Assembly (NCBI RefSeq): GCF_011075055.1
Contig: NC_058145.1
Span: 9,545,894-9,609,893 of the forward strand
Direction: 5' to 3'
DNA: 64,000 nucleotides
From: Mangifera indica
Taxonomy: Eukaryota; Streptophyta; Magnoliopsida; Sapindales; Anacardiaceae
Of this stretch, positions 32,610 through 44,194 are shown piece after piece. The notes under the pieces were generated by a model that was given only the letters and a program-made list of their open reading frames with translations, was not told where the DNA came from and did no database searches. Numbering within the stretch: position 1 is the first letter of the stretch; each line of letters begins with the position of its first letter. The position numbers were made by a program, and so were the translations under genes.

Positions 32610-33690
32610 CATATTAATTAAATTTTTTTAAAAATAATTATTTGAATTTATTAATATAAATTTTCTTCAAAATTAAAATAAGTGAGAATCGTAAATTACA
32701 AATTAATCTATTAAATCATATTTTATTTATATTTTCAAATGATGTAAAATTAATTTATATTATTAATTGTTCTATCTAATTAAAGAAAACCTTTTATTTC
32801 ATTGGTGATGTTGCAATAGACTTTCTTCTAACTACGTCTTCTTGACTCACCTAATACTTGAGTTAGGATAACTATTTTTCATACACTCAATCACCAAAAA
32901 GAATTGAATAACTCACATGAATGATTGTCCAATAGGGTCTCTTACATTTTTTCTATACCTGTTGTAACTATTTTGTTAATATCTATTAGCAATTTAGTTT
33001 CTATTTTGCTTTTATAATTTTGTTAATTATTGTTTTTTTAAAATATTTTAATAATGAAAATACTTAATATATTTTAAACGAAAAAAGTGTTCAAATAATT
33101 GAGATGATTTCACTTTTGTAAAAGTAATGGATCAAAAATGGGTGCAATGTAAATACTGTAACAGTCTATATTACAGTGGTTGCATTGTACCAATTATTGA
33201 TCAATTATGTCTACAAAAATTAAATCGTTTCAATTACTTGCACATCTTTTCCATTTAGAGCATATTTTCATTATAGAAATATTTTAAAGAAAACTAATAA
33301 TTAATAAAATTGTAAAAACAAAAAAAACAATTATGTTGTTAATAGACATTAAGAAATGGTGACAATAACATGTGTAATAAAAATTACAAGTGACACTATT
33401 TGAAAGTCTAGCGAGTGAGTTAGTTGGTTCTTTTTACCAATGGAGCATATGAAATACAATTATCTCGGCTCAAGTATAAGGTAAGGCACGACGATGTAGT
33501 TAAGAAAGTAAATCCATCACAGTGACATCAATAAATGAAAAAGTTTTCTTTAATTAAATACTCCAATTAGTTAGAAAATGGTTTTATGTTATTTGAAAAT
33601 TTACAATCTTCAATTGTATTAATTTGTAAAAAAATTTATATGAATAGATTTAAATAATTATTTTTAAAAAATATTTTTATTAAAAAATCA
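32610..33690. repeat. 1.1-kb imperfect palindrome (foldback element)
   Basis: The left arm 32610-33160 pairs with the right arm 33165-33690 over its full length. Paired blocks include TTTTTAAAAATAATTATTTG (32622) with its inverse near 33670. TAATTAAAGAAAACCTTTT pairs with its inverse near 33550, CCTAATACTTGAG with CTCAAGTATAAGG, and TTAATAATGAAAATACTTA with CATATTTTCATTATAGAA. The centre is near 33163. There is no coding capacity, and the termini and target duplication were not fixed. Confidence 0.75.
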
Positions 33691-35019
33691 AAGACAAAAA
33701 ATTAATACAAAATTAAATAAATACAATGTAAAGAGAAATTGACAATTGAAATAGAAATATTAAAATTAAATGAATAAAATGTTGAATGCGAAATAAATTA
33801 AAAGAAGAGAACGTATAAAGAGAATGGGAAATTGAAAAAATTAAAATAAAAAATTTAACACCTCAAGGGCACAGCTTGCAAGGCTGCACAGCCTTGCCAC
33901 AGAATGGCTTAGAAGGTTTACGGATTTAACATAATCTACCATAATAACAAATCCTGTCCTTTCAGGTTATACTATTTTTCCGTATTTAAGACCGGACCAT
34001 AAACTTACCCCAATTGACATGTCAATTCAGTTACATGGTTTAAAACTGAATCATTTGAATTATCTAACAATAAGTCCCCAGGTGGCTCTTTGCTGCCTCT
34101 GTGGGCCACCATTTCAAACATCTAAGAAACGGTAACTTTTCAAGGATTGGCCGCCCCGTTTTCAAGTCTTACAGTTCTGTAATATTTCAATCTGGAAAGA
34201 ATTCCATAGATATGGAAATTTAAATACAAGAATTAAATAATGAGTGATTTATATTTTTTCACCCAAGGAAGGTTTGATAAAAATACCTTTTTAAGTTTTT
34301 CCGTTAAATATATAATTCACATTTTTTTCATGCAAAAAAAAAAAAAAAAGACAAAGTAACACTTCTCTTCTTTTTCTCTTCTTCCCCTCTCAGTTAATTT
34401 CTTAATCTTCCCCAGTTCCAACACTTTTAACCCTTTTTCCTGGTCATTTTAGACATCTTACCAAACCATTTTACATGAAGACAAGTAAAATATAAAACGA
34501 GTGGAAAGTGTAGTTGCTGGTGGCTATGGCCATGGGAACCATCCATAAACAATTACAAATAAAAACAGCTAGCATCCGTTATAGCAGCAACAAAAGCCAA
34601 AAAAAAAAAAAAAAAAAGGAAAAAGAAAAGAAACAGGTCATCAGTAAAGGCTAAATCGACTACGTCTAATCTTATTTAAAAAAGACAAAAAACAAAAGTG
34701 TTTTTCTTGCTTGATTTAGCCAAATCGTAGCTCGGTGACACTGCACAGATTGAGATTGGCTATATCAAGGAAAAAAAAAAAAGGCAAAAGAAAGAAAAAT
34801 GATCTCAATCTAGCCAGATTTTGGCCCAATGGAGCTGCCAAGGCTACGATTGCCCATATCATGAAAGAAAAAAGAGCAGCAAAAGAAAAAGAAAGGAGTG
34901 ATGTAGGTGAAACAAGGAAGGAGAAGAAGATGGAAGAAGAGAAAGAAATAGCTAGTAAGTAAGAGGCGAGAGCATAACCCTTATTTCTCTCTTCCACGAG
35001 TTAAATTTTCTATGAAGCG
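33691..35019. other. Intergenic, AT-rich and purine-run-rich, no gene
   Basis: This has several A-runs (34336, 34598, 34770) and an A/G-rich strand at 34735-34960, which gives spurious low-complexity frames on both strands. Nothing recognisable is seen. Confidence 0.4.
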
Positions 35020-35330
35020 TAATTACCACCCTCCTTTCTCCCTTCCACTTACATGGCTTCTCTTCCCCCAAGAGCTTCCTGCACCACTTACTTTTCCTTT
35101 GATTTTGAACTGACCCCAACCAGATGATTGACCCCCAGTCTCGTTAGTTGTATCTCCTTTGTTCTTACCACCTGAAATTTCCTAGCTGCTCCAACCGCCA
35201 GTTTGACTGCTACTTTCACAATTTCCTGAATCTCAACTCTTCCACTGACCCTAATTATCACCACCTTGGTTTGCACTTCTAGAATAATTGTTCCAAATGC
35301 TCAATTTTCCATCATCGAAGTACCAAATTC
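35020..35330 (-). pseudogene. WG/GW-repeat protein C-terminal fragment (decayed)
   Basis: One minus-strand frame from about 35330 to the stop at 35024-35026 gives Ser/Gly/Lys/Asn-rich text in which nearly every Trp sits beside Gly or Ser: GQWKS, TGGWSS, SSGWGQ, GSSWGK and a final GGW. Three in-frame stops interrupt it (near 35252, 35234 and 35182). Such WG/GW platforms (AGO hooks) occur in plant RNA-directed DNA methylation factors such as SPT5L/KTF1 and the NRPE1 tail. Which parent is unknown. No upstream exon was found, so this is a relic, not a gene. Confidence 0.45.
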
Positions 35331-36059
35331 AACTTAATAAATCTTATTTTCTTAAGCAAATTTTAAAATTTAAGCTTAAACCCAAATTTTTTACTGGCAT
35401 AAAATCTATTATTTTTTGATAAAATTAATAGTTTTAAAACATAAATCACACCTTAGTTTAACAAATAATTATTTTTTCATCAACTAATCATCAATTTTAA
35501 ACTTAAAAAGCCGATATTATATACAAAAATGAAAATAAACCCAACAAACGTTAAAACAATCAATTAAATCAGCTATCCTTACAACTCATAATGGAGATGA
35601 ATTTGACTGCAATATGGACAAAAATTGCTACCAACCACTGATATAATTATCTCATCATTAAGCCAAACTGGAAGAAAATCAAATCATTTCATGCTAAGCA
35701 CAACATTTCAAGTTACTCATGGACTGCAGGTATTATCGCATTCTAATGATTCCCCAAGTCATAGATGACAAGGAAAGAAAGCTTACAGAATACTTCCTCT
35801 GTTTCACAAATAAGTTACATTTATTTAGGTAGACATAAATCCTTCCAGATGCATAATAAAAAATCGTTAATCATGTGTCTGCCAACTTTTATTTGACTAA
35901 TATTAAAACGATTACTTGATCAATAAGGTAGTGAAACCCTCGTTATACGTGATACATGGCAAGGCGAAGATTGATGAAAAATAGAGCAGAATTTTTCAAG
36001 AGCAAGTGACAATAACTGGAACATACATTGGGGCATTTTGAGAGTAAGCTTAAAAACAC
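35331..36059. other. Intergenic, no gene recognised
   Basis: This AT-rich stretch lies between two gene relics. No open frame or repeat could be identified. Confidence 0.35.
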
Positions 36060-36318
36060 ATCAGCTCCTTCACTCACTTTACCAAGGCCAACGAGACTGC
36101 AAAGGTTGTACCGACGTCAATTGTAGCCAAAGCGCAGAAGTCAGCATCTGGTGGTTGCTGTAAACAAACCCAATCAAAACTTGAATCAACCATAGCGGTA
36201 ACAGATAAGGCAAGTTCATGTGGCTGATGACGAAGGGATAAGGGAGCGAAATCAGCGTAGTGCTGACGAGGAGGAGAGCAGTTGAAGTAACAGCTGCCTT
36301 GAAAGATATTGAAGAGAG
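36060..36318 (-). pseudogene. Relic of an eight-cysteine gene, antisense
   Basis: On the minus strand, sequence from about 36318 down to 36215 aligns with the 5' UTR and signal-peptide code of the genes at 30564 and 63269. The block AAGGCAGCTGTTACTTCAAC differs at one base from the intact gene, followed by TGCTCTCCTCCTCGTCAGC with a 2-base insertion. The start codon is lost (ATA and a 3-base loss). Beyond the signal peptide the match fades and the cysteine pattern is not seen. A family-B MITE abuts its 5' side. This is a fourth family member at the locus, in opposite orientation. Confidence 0.55.
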
Positions 36319-36332
36319 AATACTATAAAAAT

Positions 36333-36775
36333 CCTTAGGGGCGGTTGGTCGGGAGATTAAAGAGTAATACGATAATTTATATTTTATTATTTATATTACT
36401 TTATTTTATTTATAAGTAATAAAATATTTTGATAATTTTTTATTATTAATAATAATGCAGAAGTAATCTAATTATCACCTTCATTTCATGTATTAAAAGA
36501 TTACCTTGGTAATCTTTATATTATTATAATTATATTTTTATTTATTAATTTTTTAAGAAAAAAATCTCATTTTCAATTAATATAATAAATAATATAAAAA
36601 AATATTTTAAAATAATATATCAGTATTCTTTTATTAAATCTAACTAAACATAATAATTATTTATATCTACCAATTCTTATCAAATTTTATAAATATAGTA
36701 ACAATTTATACACAATAATTTCTAAAATAATCTTTAAATTTTATTAATAAAATATTTTTCAAACCAGACACTTCT
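36333..36775 (-). repeat. MITE family B copy 4 (inverted)
   Basis: It starts AGGGGCGGTTGGTCGGGAG. The inverted right end starts AAGTGTCTGGTTTG and aligns with the left end of 19845-20345. Interior blocks match copy 2 in reverse order. It is inserted immediately 5' of the antisense eight-cysteine relic. Confidence 0.65.
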
Positions 36776-36817
36776 TTGAAGGTTTTTAAAAGTTTATAGA
36801 TAGGGTTTTATTGAAAA

Positions 36818-37844
36818 GATACCTTTTTCCCACTAATGTTTGGGTTAAAAACACTTTTTCACCATTGATGGCATAAATTACTTTTTTCCACCAAAAATAA
36901 ATCTCCATTAATGGGAAAGGAAACCTGACACGATTTCTAAAGTTAAATTACCATATTATTTCTAACTATTTTACTTTTCAAAATTATAATATTACCGCAT
37001 ATCAAAAAAATTTAAAAATCTTTTTAGATATCATATTTGCATAAGTACCCTCTTTTCTCCTTTTTTTTTTTTTTTAACTCACCCTCTTATTCTTGTCACC
37101 ATCAAGAATTTCATTCGACTTTTTGCATCCACTGATCTTGCCATTTCCAATTCTATACGACGTCTATTTTGATTTCTAACATCTCATCCTGCTAATCTCA
37201 CATTCAACACTAAAAACAAAGATAACAACATCAACTTTCGCAAATCTTAATACATCATCTCATCCTAGGTAAAGTCGACATCAAATTTTGGCATGTCATT
37301 TGGCTTCCACACCTATTGATCTACCCCTTGCTCTACTTGGCATCGACTTCACCTACATTGGAAGCAAAATCAACAACACTAGAAGTTCTATTTGACGTAC
37401 ATCATCATCTCATTCTACTTCTTACTTCTTCATCAATGACTAAAAATGCTACTTCTCACTTCTTCATCGATGACTAGAAACAATTTCTCCGACATTAGAA
37501 ACTATGGCTTCGTCATTGACAAGAAGAACCAACAAAGATCTATAAATAGCGTACATAGGAGGCTACTAGTGACTAAGGTTAGGATTTCCAAACATTTTGC
37601 AATGAATTCATTACATGATTTCAATCAATTTTGTAAAAGGCTAAAATATTATATTTAAAATGTTAAGGTGTGATGTGTATAAGATTTATTTATTTTTCAT
37701 AATTTATAGATGGTGAAATTACTATTTTTCCTTACACCTTTATTTTTTTCAAATGAAGTTTTATTTTGGCTGTATAAATGTAATTTATATAATCAAGGGG
37801 TGGAAAATTGCTTTTGAGCCAAGCTTGGGTGGGGAATAGTAATT
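36818..37844. mobile_element. Mutator-like non-autonomous TIR element
   Basis: The left end GATACCTTTTTCCC and inverted right end AATTACTATTCCCC are related. Alignment continues about 75 bp through ATAAATTAC. Flanking 9-mers TATTGAAAA (36809-36817) and TACTGAAAA (37845-37853) match at 8 of 9, a probable target duplication. The interior (37060-37600) has GC-richer, repeat-like text with no recognised protein. Confidence 0.55.
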
Positions 37845-37853
37845 TACTGAAAA

Positions 37854-39024
37854 TTAGTTAATATTAAATACATTGAAAATTGTTGTAATATATCAAAAAT
37901 CTTTTATTAGTGAGATTTTCTTTTTTTAAGCTTCTATAATATTTTTTATTTGACAAATATAAAGAGATAATAACTTTAGGGCCGAATTTAGGATATTCGG
38001 CCCTCTCCGACTCTTATATGAGGGAGATTTTCTGATAGAAATTGGAAAAGAGATAGGGATAGAAATAAAAAATATTTTCACAATCGGAGACAAAGATATA
38101 TAATATGTGTCCCTACCGTTTCTTCATCCTTTTATATTAATATTGTTACTTAAATTACTAACATATAATTGTAGTTTTAGATTATTTATCTTTTTTAAAT
38201 TAATTTATTTTTTTTGTAATACATATTAAAGTAATTAACATATGTTATTTGTGGTATTTGAAATAATAAGATGGTTTTAGTTTTAGTTAGTTTTATTGTT
38301 TAATATGTTTATGTTGTGTTTAGAGAGCATATGGTGAAGATTTTATTTTGCAAGTATAAGGATGAAGAGAAGATTTTTTTCTACGAATAAAGAACAAAAA
38401 TCATTGCTATTCTAATAATGAAAACTGACTGAGAACAATAATTGATATCCCTTGTGAAAATGGAGACATAAATAATAATTATTTTAGATAATATTTTGAA
38501 ATTAATTTGATAAATGATCTATAAACAAAAACAATTTATCATGTTATTGATCTATTATATATTATCAAAACGATAACAGAAGCAAATTAACAACTTTGTC
38601 AGAGTTAGAAAGTGGATCTTAAAAACAATTATTGATATAAAAATTATGGCTTGGTTCGGACTTCAATGTACTTGAAGAAGTTATTTGCACATTATCCCTG
38701 ATTTTTTATCAATTTTTATTTTGAACACAATTTTTTTTTATATAAAATCTTAACTCATTAATTCAATGAAGTAAAGAGAAATTAGAGATTCACTATCTTT
38801 TCAACAATTAAAGGGTAAATTATTGTATTATAGATTTATGCCAAGAATTTGTATTATAATAATCCACTTTGAAATAATTGTTTTTAAGATAAGGGGTATA
38901 ATTTCAAAATAAAATAATATAAAAAACATGACAAATGGGGATTGAACATTCTACAAACAATATTTAGTTTTCACCTTTTTATCAATGCCTAATTGATAAA
39001 GGCAATATAAAAATAAAGTATAAT
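37854..39024. other. Intergenic, no gene; one perfect small hairpin
   Basis: AT-rich. At 37979-38003 GGGCCGAAT and ATTCGGCCC form a perfect 9-bp stem with a 7-base loop. Nothing else is identified. Confidence 0.4.
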
Positions 39025-39195
39025 ATTATATATACATATTTTTTATACATAATTTATATATATAAATGTTATATTATCATATGATTGAATATTATTTTAT
39101 CTTTAATTCAAAATCATCTAATTACATAATGATAAATCATTTATATACTCAAATTATGTATAAAAAATGTAAATATAATTTTATTAAAAAATAAA
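39025..39195. repeat. AT-rich palindromic MITE, family A copy 5
   Basis: TACATATTTTTTATACATAA on the left pairs with the inverse of TTATGTATAAAAAATGTA on the right. The central ATTATTTTATCTTTAATTC block is as in the other copies. Confidence 0.6.
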
Positions 39196-39249
39196 ATATA
39201 TTTAATTAAAAAACTTCCCCTATTTGTTTAATAAATAATATAAACTACA

Positions 39250-39545
39250 TTTTAAAAAAAAGGGGGTTTTAATGAAGGAGAAATTTTTTCTATTCTTGTT
39301 ATTAATACTTTTAACGGCATAAGCTATAACGATAATCGATGATGAGATTTTTTCTATCTTTAAAATTTTTTAACAATGAAAAATAGATTTTTAATGACCA
39401 TTTTTGCATCGTTAAAGTCATAAATTTCTTTGATTTTAATGAGTATCAATAATTAATCGTTAAAATTATAAAAAAAATACTTACAACGATAGAATATAAC
39501 CTCTTATTATTACTTCTCTTACTAAAATTAGTATTTTTTATAGTG
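39250..39545. mobile_element. CACTA transposon terminal fragment
   Basis: Read on the minus strand it starts CACTATAAAAAATACTAATT at 39545. Several TAACGAT / ATCGTTA subterminal motifs follow, the arrangement typical of CACTA ends. The opposite end is not found, so this is a truncated piece or an end of a decayed element. Confidence 0.5.
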
Positions 39546-42114
39546 ATAATTTTATCCTCGCAATAGATTAGTGAGGTCAGTTTACAAAATAAATTATATC
39601 AAATTACTACGTATATATAGAGAGAGAAAGAGAAAAGATTTATTATATAAAAAGGTCCACTAATCCCTTCTTAGGTCCTCTCTAACATCATGTGGGTTGT
39701 TCAAAATCCAACCCAAAAAGCAATTTGGTGGTAGATAGTGGGAGAAGTTTGAACAGATTTTGCCATATTTTTAGATCTATCAACATTGATCATGACATAA
39801 TTGGTTGCTTAACAAGTTTATTTTAGAACTTTAAAAAGAATATATGAAACCATCTTTTTTTTTTAATAACAAAATCATGGACTTCATACTTCATGCAGAT
39901 TTTTTGATGGCATAATTATTTTTATAAATAAAAAAATTATCTCAAATAATAAATTTTTTATATGTATATATAAATCTCTTCATTGTAAAAAAAAAAAAAA
40001 AGATATTTTATTACTAAATGAATGGAAAGAGTATATATAAACCTAATTAAATTATATATTAGGTATTAGTTTTTCTTTTTGAAAATTTTTCACATTAGAG
40101 AATCAATTTTTTTTTTTAATTTTCGAAAATAAAATAATGAATTAATATGACAATGGCTTTTCATTAGAATGTTTAGCTCCATTCATGCATGAATTTCTGG
40201 GACGAAAAGGCTTAATTTGTTTTCTAGCTTACTCAAAAAGACTCTTTTGGCTATGTTGAAACTTATTAAAAGCAATATCCGATTAAATGAGACAAAATAT
40301 AAAACAACTATGCTTAAATATCGTTGAAGTGATGACATCAAAGGGCTGAAAAGTCCTTTGGCTTCACATTCTCACTTCACTTTCATTAATTTTTCTTCCT
40401 AATCCGGCAACATTAATGGTTTTACTTCCTTGGATCCATGGCTATTGGTTCAGCCAGGAGACTTCTGGACTCTACAAAGTGATATTTTGGCTCTTTCCAT
40501 AGTAAAAGTTAGCTTTACAAATAAGGTTTTTCCTCACACTTACATATAAATTAAGGTTTAATGTGGCAATATGATTTGAACTCACATCATAATTTTTCGT
40601 TTGCATGTATCTGAAGAATAGATATTGTGTGCGCTAAGTTTATCAGACACCTTGTTTTTTCCTTTTTATTGATTTGACAATATCTATTGATTTTAATACA
40701 ACATGTAATCCTATTTTTACAAATTCGTCACGACATATTGTTTTCAACGTCCTCTGTTATTAATTATTTAACTAATTAGAGAGTTTATAAAATCAATAAA
40801 CCAATTACTCATATAGTAAACAGAAAATGCACACAGTCTACCCTAGTTCATCTAAATAAAATAAGGCTATGGCTAGCATAGTTAAATATTATTTTAATAT
40901 TTCCTAAACCTCTTGTAACAATAAGTATATATACATATAAATTGTTATATCGCGAATTGTATTTATATATTAAGATATTTATAATTAAAACAAATTCGGT
41001 TAAAATTCTCATTAATAAAAGAAACCGTAATTAGATTTCTTAAAAAAAATTCTAATATGACTTTTTATAGATTAAACTCAAATAATACGTTTACGAATTC
41101 AAAGGTGTTATCCTCTACACCCCTATTTGCTTATCAAAAAGTCGGATTTTCGCTTACAAATGAACAACAAGACCCATATACATCATCATAACACCTTATA
41201 ATCGAAGTTTTGCTAACTCTTAACAATGATCTAATGTAAGAATTTTAAGACCAACAAAATTGAATTATAATATTTATATGGTCAAAATAACAAATGAAGC
41301 CTCTCAAACAAGTGAAAACAGTCTACATATTTGTTATTAGGTTTTGCAAGAGTTTCTTTCATCTGAATACGGAATACATGTATTTATTTAATGAAGAAAA
41401 TGCAAAATCTCTAACTCATTGTCACCAATGATGTACTATGTGACCCTAGATACTTCCTTTGAAAATAATGAATTCATAAATCTTCTGCTGGGAAAAAGAT
41501 GGACAAGATACCTTAATTAGTGTTGCGCTTAGATCATCTCAAACCACTTGGAAACAAACTGCAATATTATAATTTAGACGTGATGACGTGACAACAAGGA
41601 GCACGCAGAAATTGAACAAACGATGCATCAAATGAGATCAAGATTCTGATAAGAATTGCACACAAGAAGACGGCTCCGTGGAATTTTTGACCAATTGCAA
41701 ATAGACAAACGTAGCATCTTTGTAAAAACACACTATTATTCTCAACTCTTTACAATTTACCAATGATCCTGACAATTTAAACATCCTAACTAAACAACTA
41801 TTCATCAACCTAAGAGTCAATCTCTAATCCTTGTATTAATTTTATCAAAACCAATCTTAATCACTTGTGTGTTTGTCTCATTAGACTCGTATGTTTATAA
41901 GTTTCCCAATAACTGCATTGTTAGATTCCCAAGAGGCCTTATCATCCATCTATTTTATCCCAAGTTTGTTGTTTTTCTTCAATATGGACAATGTGGAAAA
42001 CGTTCGAGAAGAAACTTTTCATTGTTTATCAATATTCTGTTAGAAAACTTCTCTTTGTTTTCGTCGGCTTGATCCTTTAATATTTCAAGAAAGGGGAAAG
42101 ATTGAGATGCCATA
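39546..42114. other. Upstream region of PSY, no other gene recognised
   Basis: AT-rich in its first half, becoming less so toward PSY. The promoter and 5' UTR of PSY must lie in the last part. A pyrimidine-rich 5' UTR-like stretch precedes the ATG. No TATA box could be chosen with confidence. Minus-strand frames at 41638 and 41979 are chance. Confidence 0.35.
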
Positions 42115-43844
42115 ATGAGTACAACATTTTCCATAGCAGGAATGCCTACGGGGGTTGGGAATGGCAAAACAGAATTCTGTAGAAGGCCTCTAGTGATAAC
42201 AGCAACAAGCAGTGGTGGAGTTACAATGGCCCCCAGGAAAACTAGCTTAGTAAGCTTCCCTGGATTGTCAAGACTAGGTGTTCCTCACACGGATCTCCAT
42301 GTCCGCGAAATCGTTGAGAGGCAGTCGCAGGTGTCATTGTTTTGTAAGGAAGATTCCTGCAGAAGAAAGCCTGGGTTCGCTCCTTTGTTCCTTGAAGAAG
42401 CTTATCAAAGATGCGGAAATATTTGTGCCGAATATGCAATGACTTTTTATCTAGGTTCAATTTCACTTCCCTTCTTTCCAACAATTGGCGGTGGCTTAAA
42501 ACCACAAGGTTTGAATTAATTCTTCTGTTGGTTTCTTGATGCAGGTACCTTGTTAATGACAAAGGAGCGACAAAAAGCGATATGGGCGATTTACGGTGAG
42601 TAATAATTGTCGACTCTGCAGATTAATTCTAGGAGATGACTCACTTTCTGAATTGATTTTCTTGAAATGGGCATTGTTTTCTGCCCTTTAAAGGTTGCAG
42701 GATTCAGTGGAGACTCCAGTTTTTGAAACTAGGCTGGGGAAGCAAGTGTCGGAGAATTTCTAGAATCTAGAAAATAAAACTGAAAACTAATTGAAATGAA
42801 ATTCTGCAGTTTGGTGCAGGACTGATGAGCTGGTTGATGGGCACAATGCTGTATGCATGAGCTCCAGCGTTCTTGATAGATGGGAAGAAAGGCTGCAAGA
42901 CATTTTTGATGGGCGCCCTTATGACATGCTTGATGCTGCACTAACTGATACTGTTTTCAACTTCCCTTTAGACACCAAGGTGCTTACAGAATTCACTTCT
43001 CTAGGCAAGGGACCTAAAAAGGTTGACGCAATAATAGATTTATATTCTTTCTTTTTAACAGCCTTTCAAGGACATGATCGAGGGAATGAGAATGGATACG
43101 AGAAAATGTCGATACGAAAACTTTCAAGAACTCTATCTTTATTGCTACCATGTGGCTGGGACAGTAGGCCTAATGAGTGTTCCAATTATGGGAATTGCAC
43201 CGGAATCTGCAGTTTCTACAAAAAGTATATATAATGCTACACTCTACTTGGCAGTTGGAAATCAATTGAGAAACATTCTCAGAGATGTGGGAGAGGAGTA
43301 AGTTTCAGGAAGAGAAACCATAGTTTGCTTAAAGCTGAAGCTTCTTAATTTACCTACTTTTAACTTTGTTATTGGTTTATTTTCCCAGTGCTTCAAGAGG
43401 GAGAGTTTATCTTCCCCAAGATGAACTAGCACAGTTTGGACTATCTGATAAGGATGTTTTCTCCAGAAACGTTAATGATAGATGGAGAGAGTTCATGAAA
43501 GAGCAGATAAAAAGAGCAAGATTCTACTTCAACCTCGCTGAAGTAGGAGCCACAGAGCTCGACAAGGCTGGCCGTTGGCCGGTATTATTTAAATGACATT
43601 TCTATTTCTCAATATCAATGGCAAAAACAAAAAACATGAAACAAGTGATTGATGGTGAAATATATGGAATTTTTTGCAGGTATGGTCATCCTTACTACTG
43701 TACAGACAGATTCTAGATGCTATTGAAGAAAATGACTATGATAACTTGACAAAAAGGGCTTATGTGGGAAGGACAAAGAAGTTTATGATGCGACCCTTGG
43801 CATATTTTAAAGCTCAATCAACACCTCGCTTCAGCTTTTCTTGA
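42115..43844 (+). CDS. PSY: Phytoene synthase
   Basis: Six exons, 42115-42454, 42545-42595, 42810-42979, 43062-43297, 43389-43581 and 43680-43844, join to 384 residues with GT-AG introns. The enzyme condenses two geranylgeranyl diphosphates into phytoene, the first step of carotenoid synthesis in plastids. Residues 1 to about 75 form a divergent Ser/Thr-rich transit-type leader. Family blocks follow: [31 protein letters not shown], the first Asp-rich motif DELVD (136-140), then [21 protein letters not shown] and the second motif DVGED (262-266). The last aspartate of DVGED is split over the exon 4/5 junction (GA|T), which fixes that splice site. Odd points: known plant enzymes read CRRTDELVD, but here one Arg is missing (CRTDELVD). 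The usual [11 protein letters not shown] is [11 protein letters not shown], and the protein is shorter than most (about 410-440). No stop or frameshift. It may be a divergent paralog (for example of PSY3 type) rather than the main leaf or fruit enzyme. Confidence 0.93.
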
Positions 43845-44194
43845 AGATAATACCGAGTCAGAACAGAATTAGATTGCATAAAGGCTTGTGTTTTTGTGAA
43901 TGTATGTAACAGTTGCCCCCTTTTAAAGGGGGAATATTTACACTTCATTGAACAACCATTGCAAATACAAGTAGATATATATTTCGTCAGATTATCAATT
44001 CTGTAATGTTAAAATTTACAACCTAATTCCATTTGTGCAAGCACGTGCAATTTTTGGGAATTGCTATTTGAGCTTACAGGAAGGAATCTAAAAGATCTTC
44101 TCGATTTCATTCAACATTGCTAAAGAATAATACCAAACAAGTAACATTATATATACAAATTTACAAACTAAGATAATAATTTGAATAATTTTGA
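43845..44194 (+). other. 3' UTR and flank of PSY
   Basis: The first 100-150 bp after the stop are probably 3' UTR. The duplicated block starts at about 44195. Confidence 0.5.

Noticed and set aside
34716..34997. Overlapping frames of 93 and 75 codons on the two strands
   Set aside because: The DNA is a purine-run, low-complexity stretch; both translations are compositionally biased and have no domain.
42529..42545. Alternative reading of PSY exon 1 running on to the stop at 42519
   Set aside because: Extending past 42454 would break the conserved FYLG-TLLMT junction; the GT donor at 42455 and AG at 42544 restore it.
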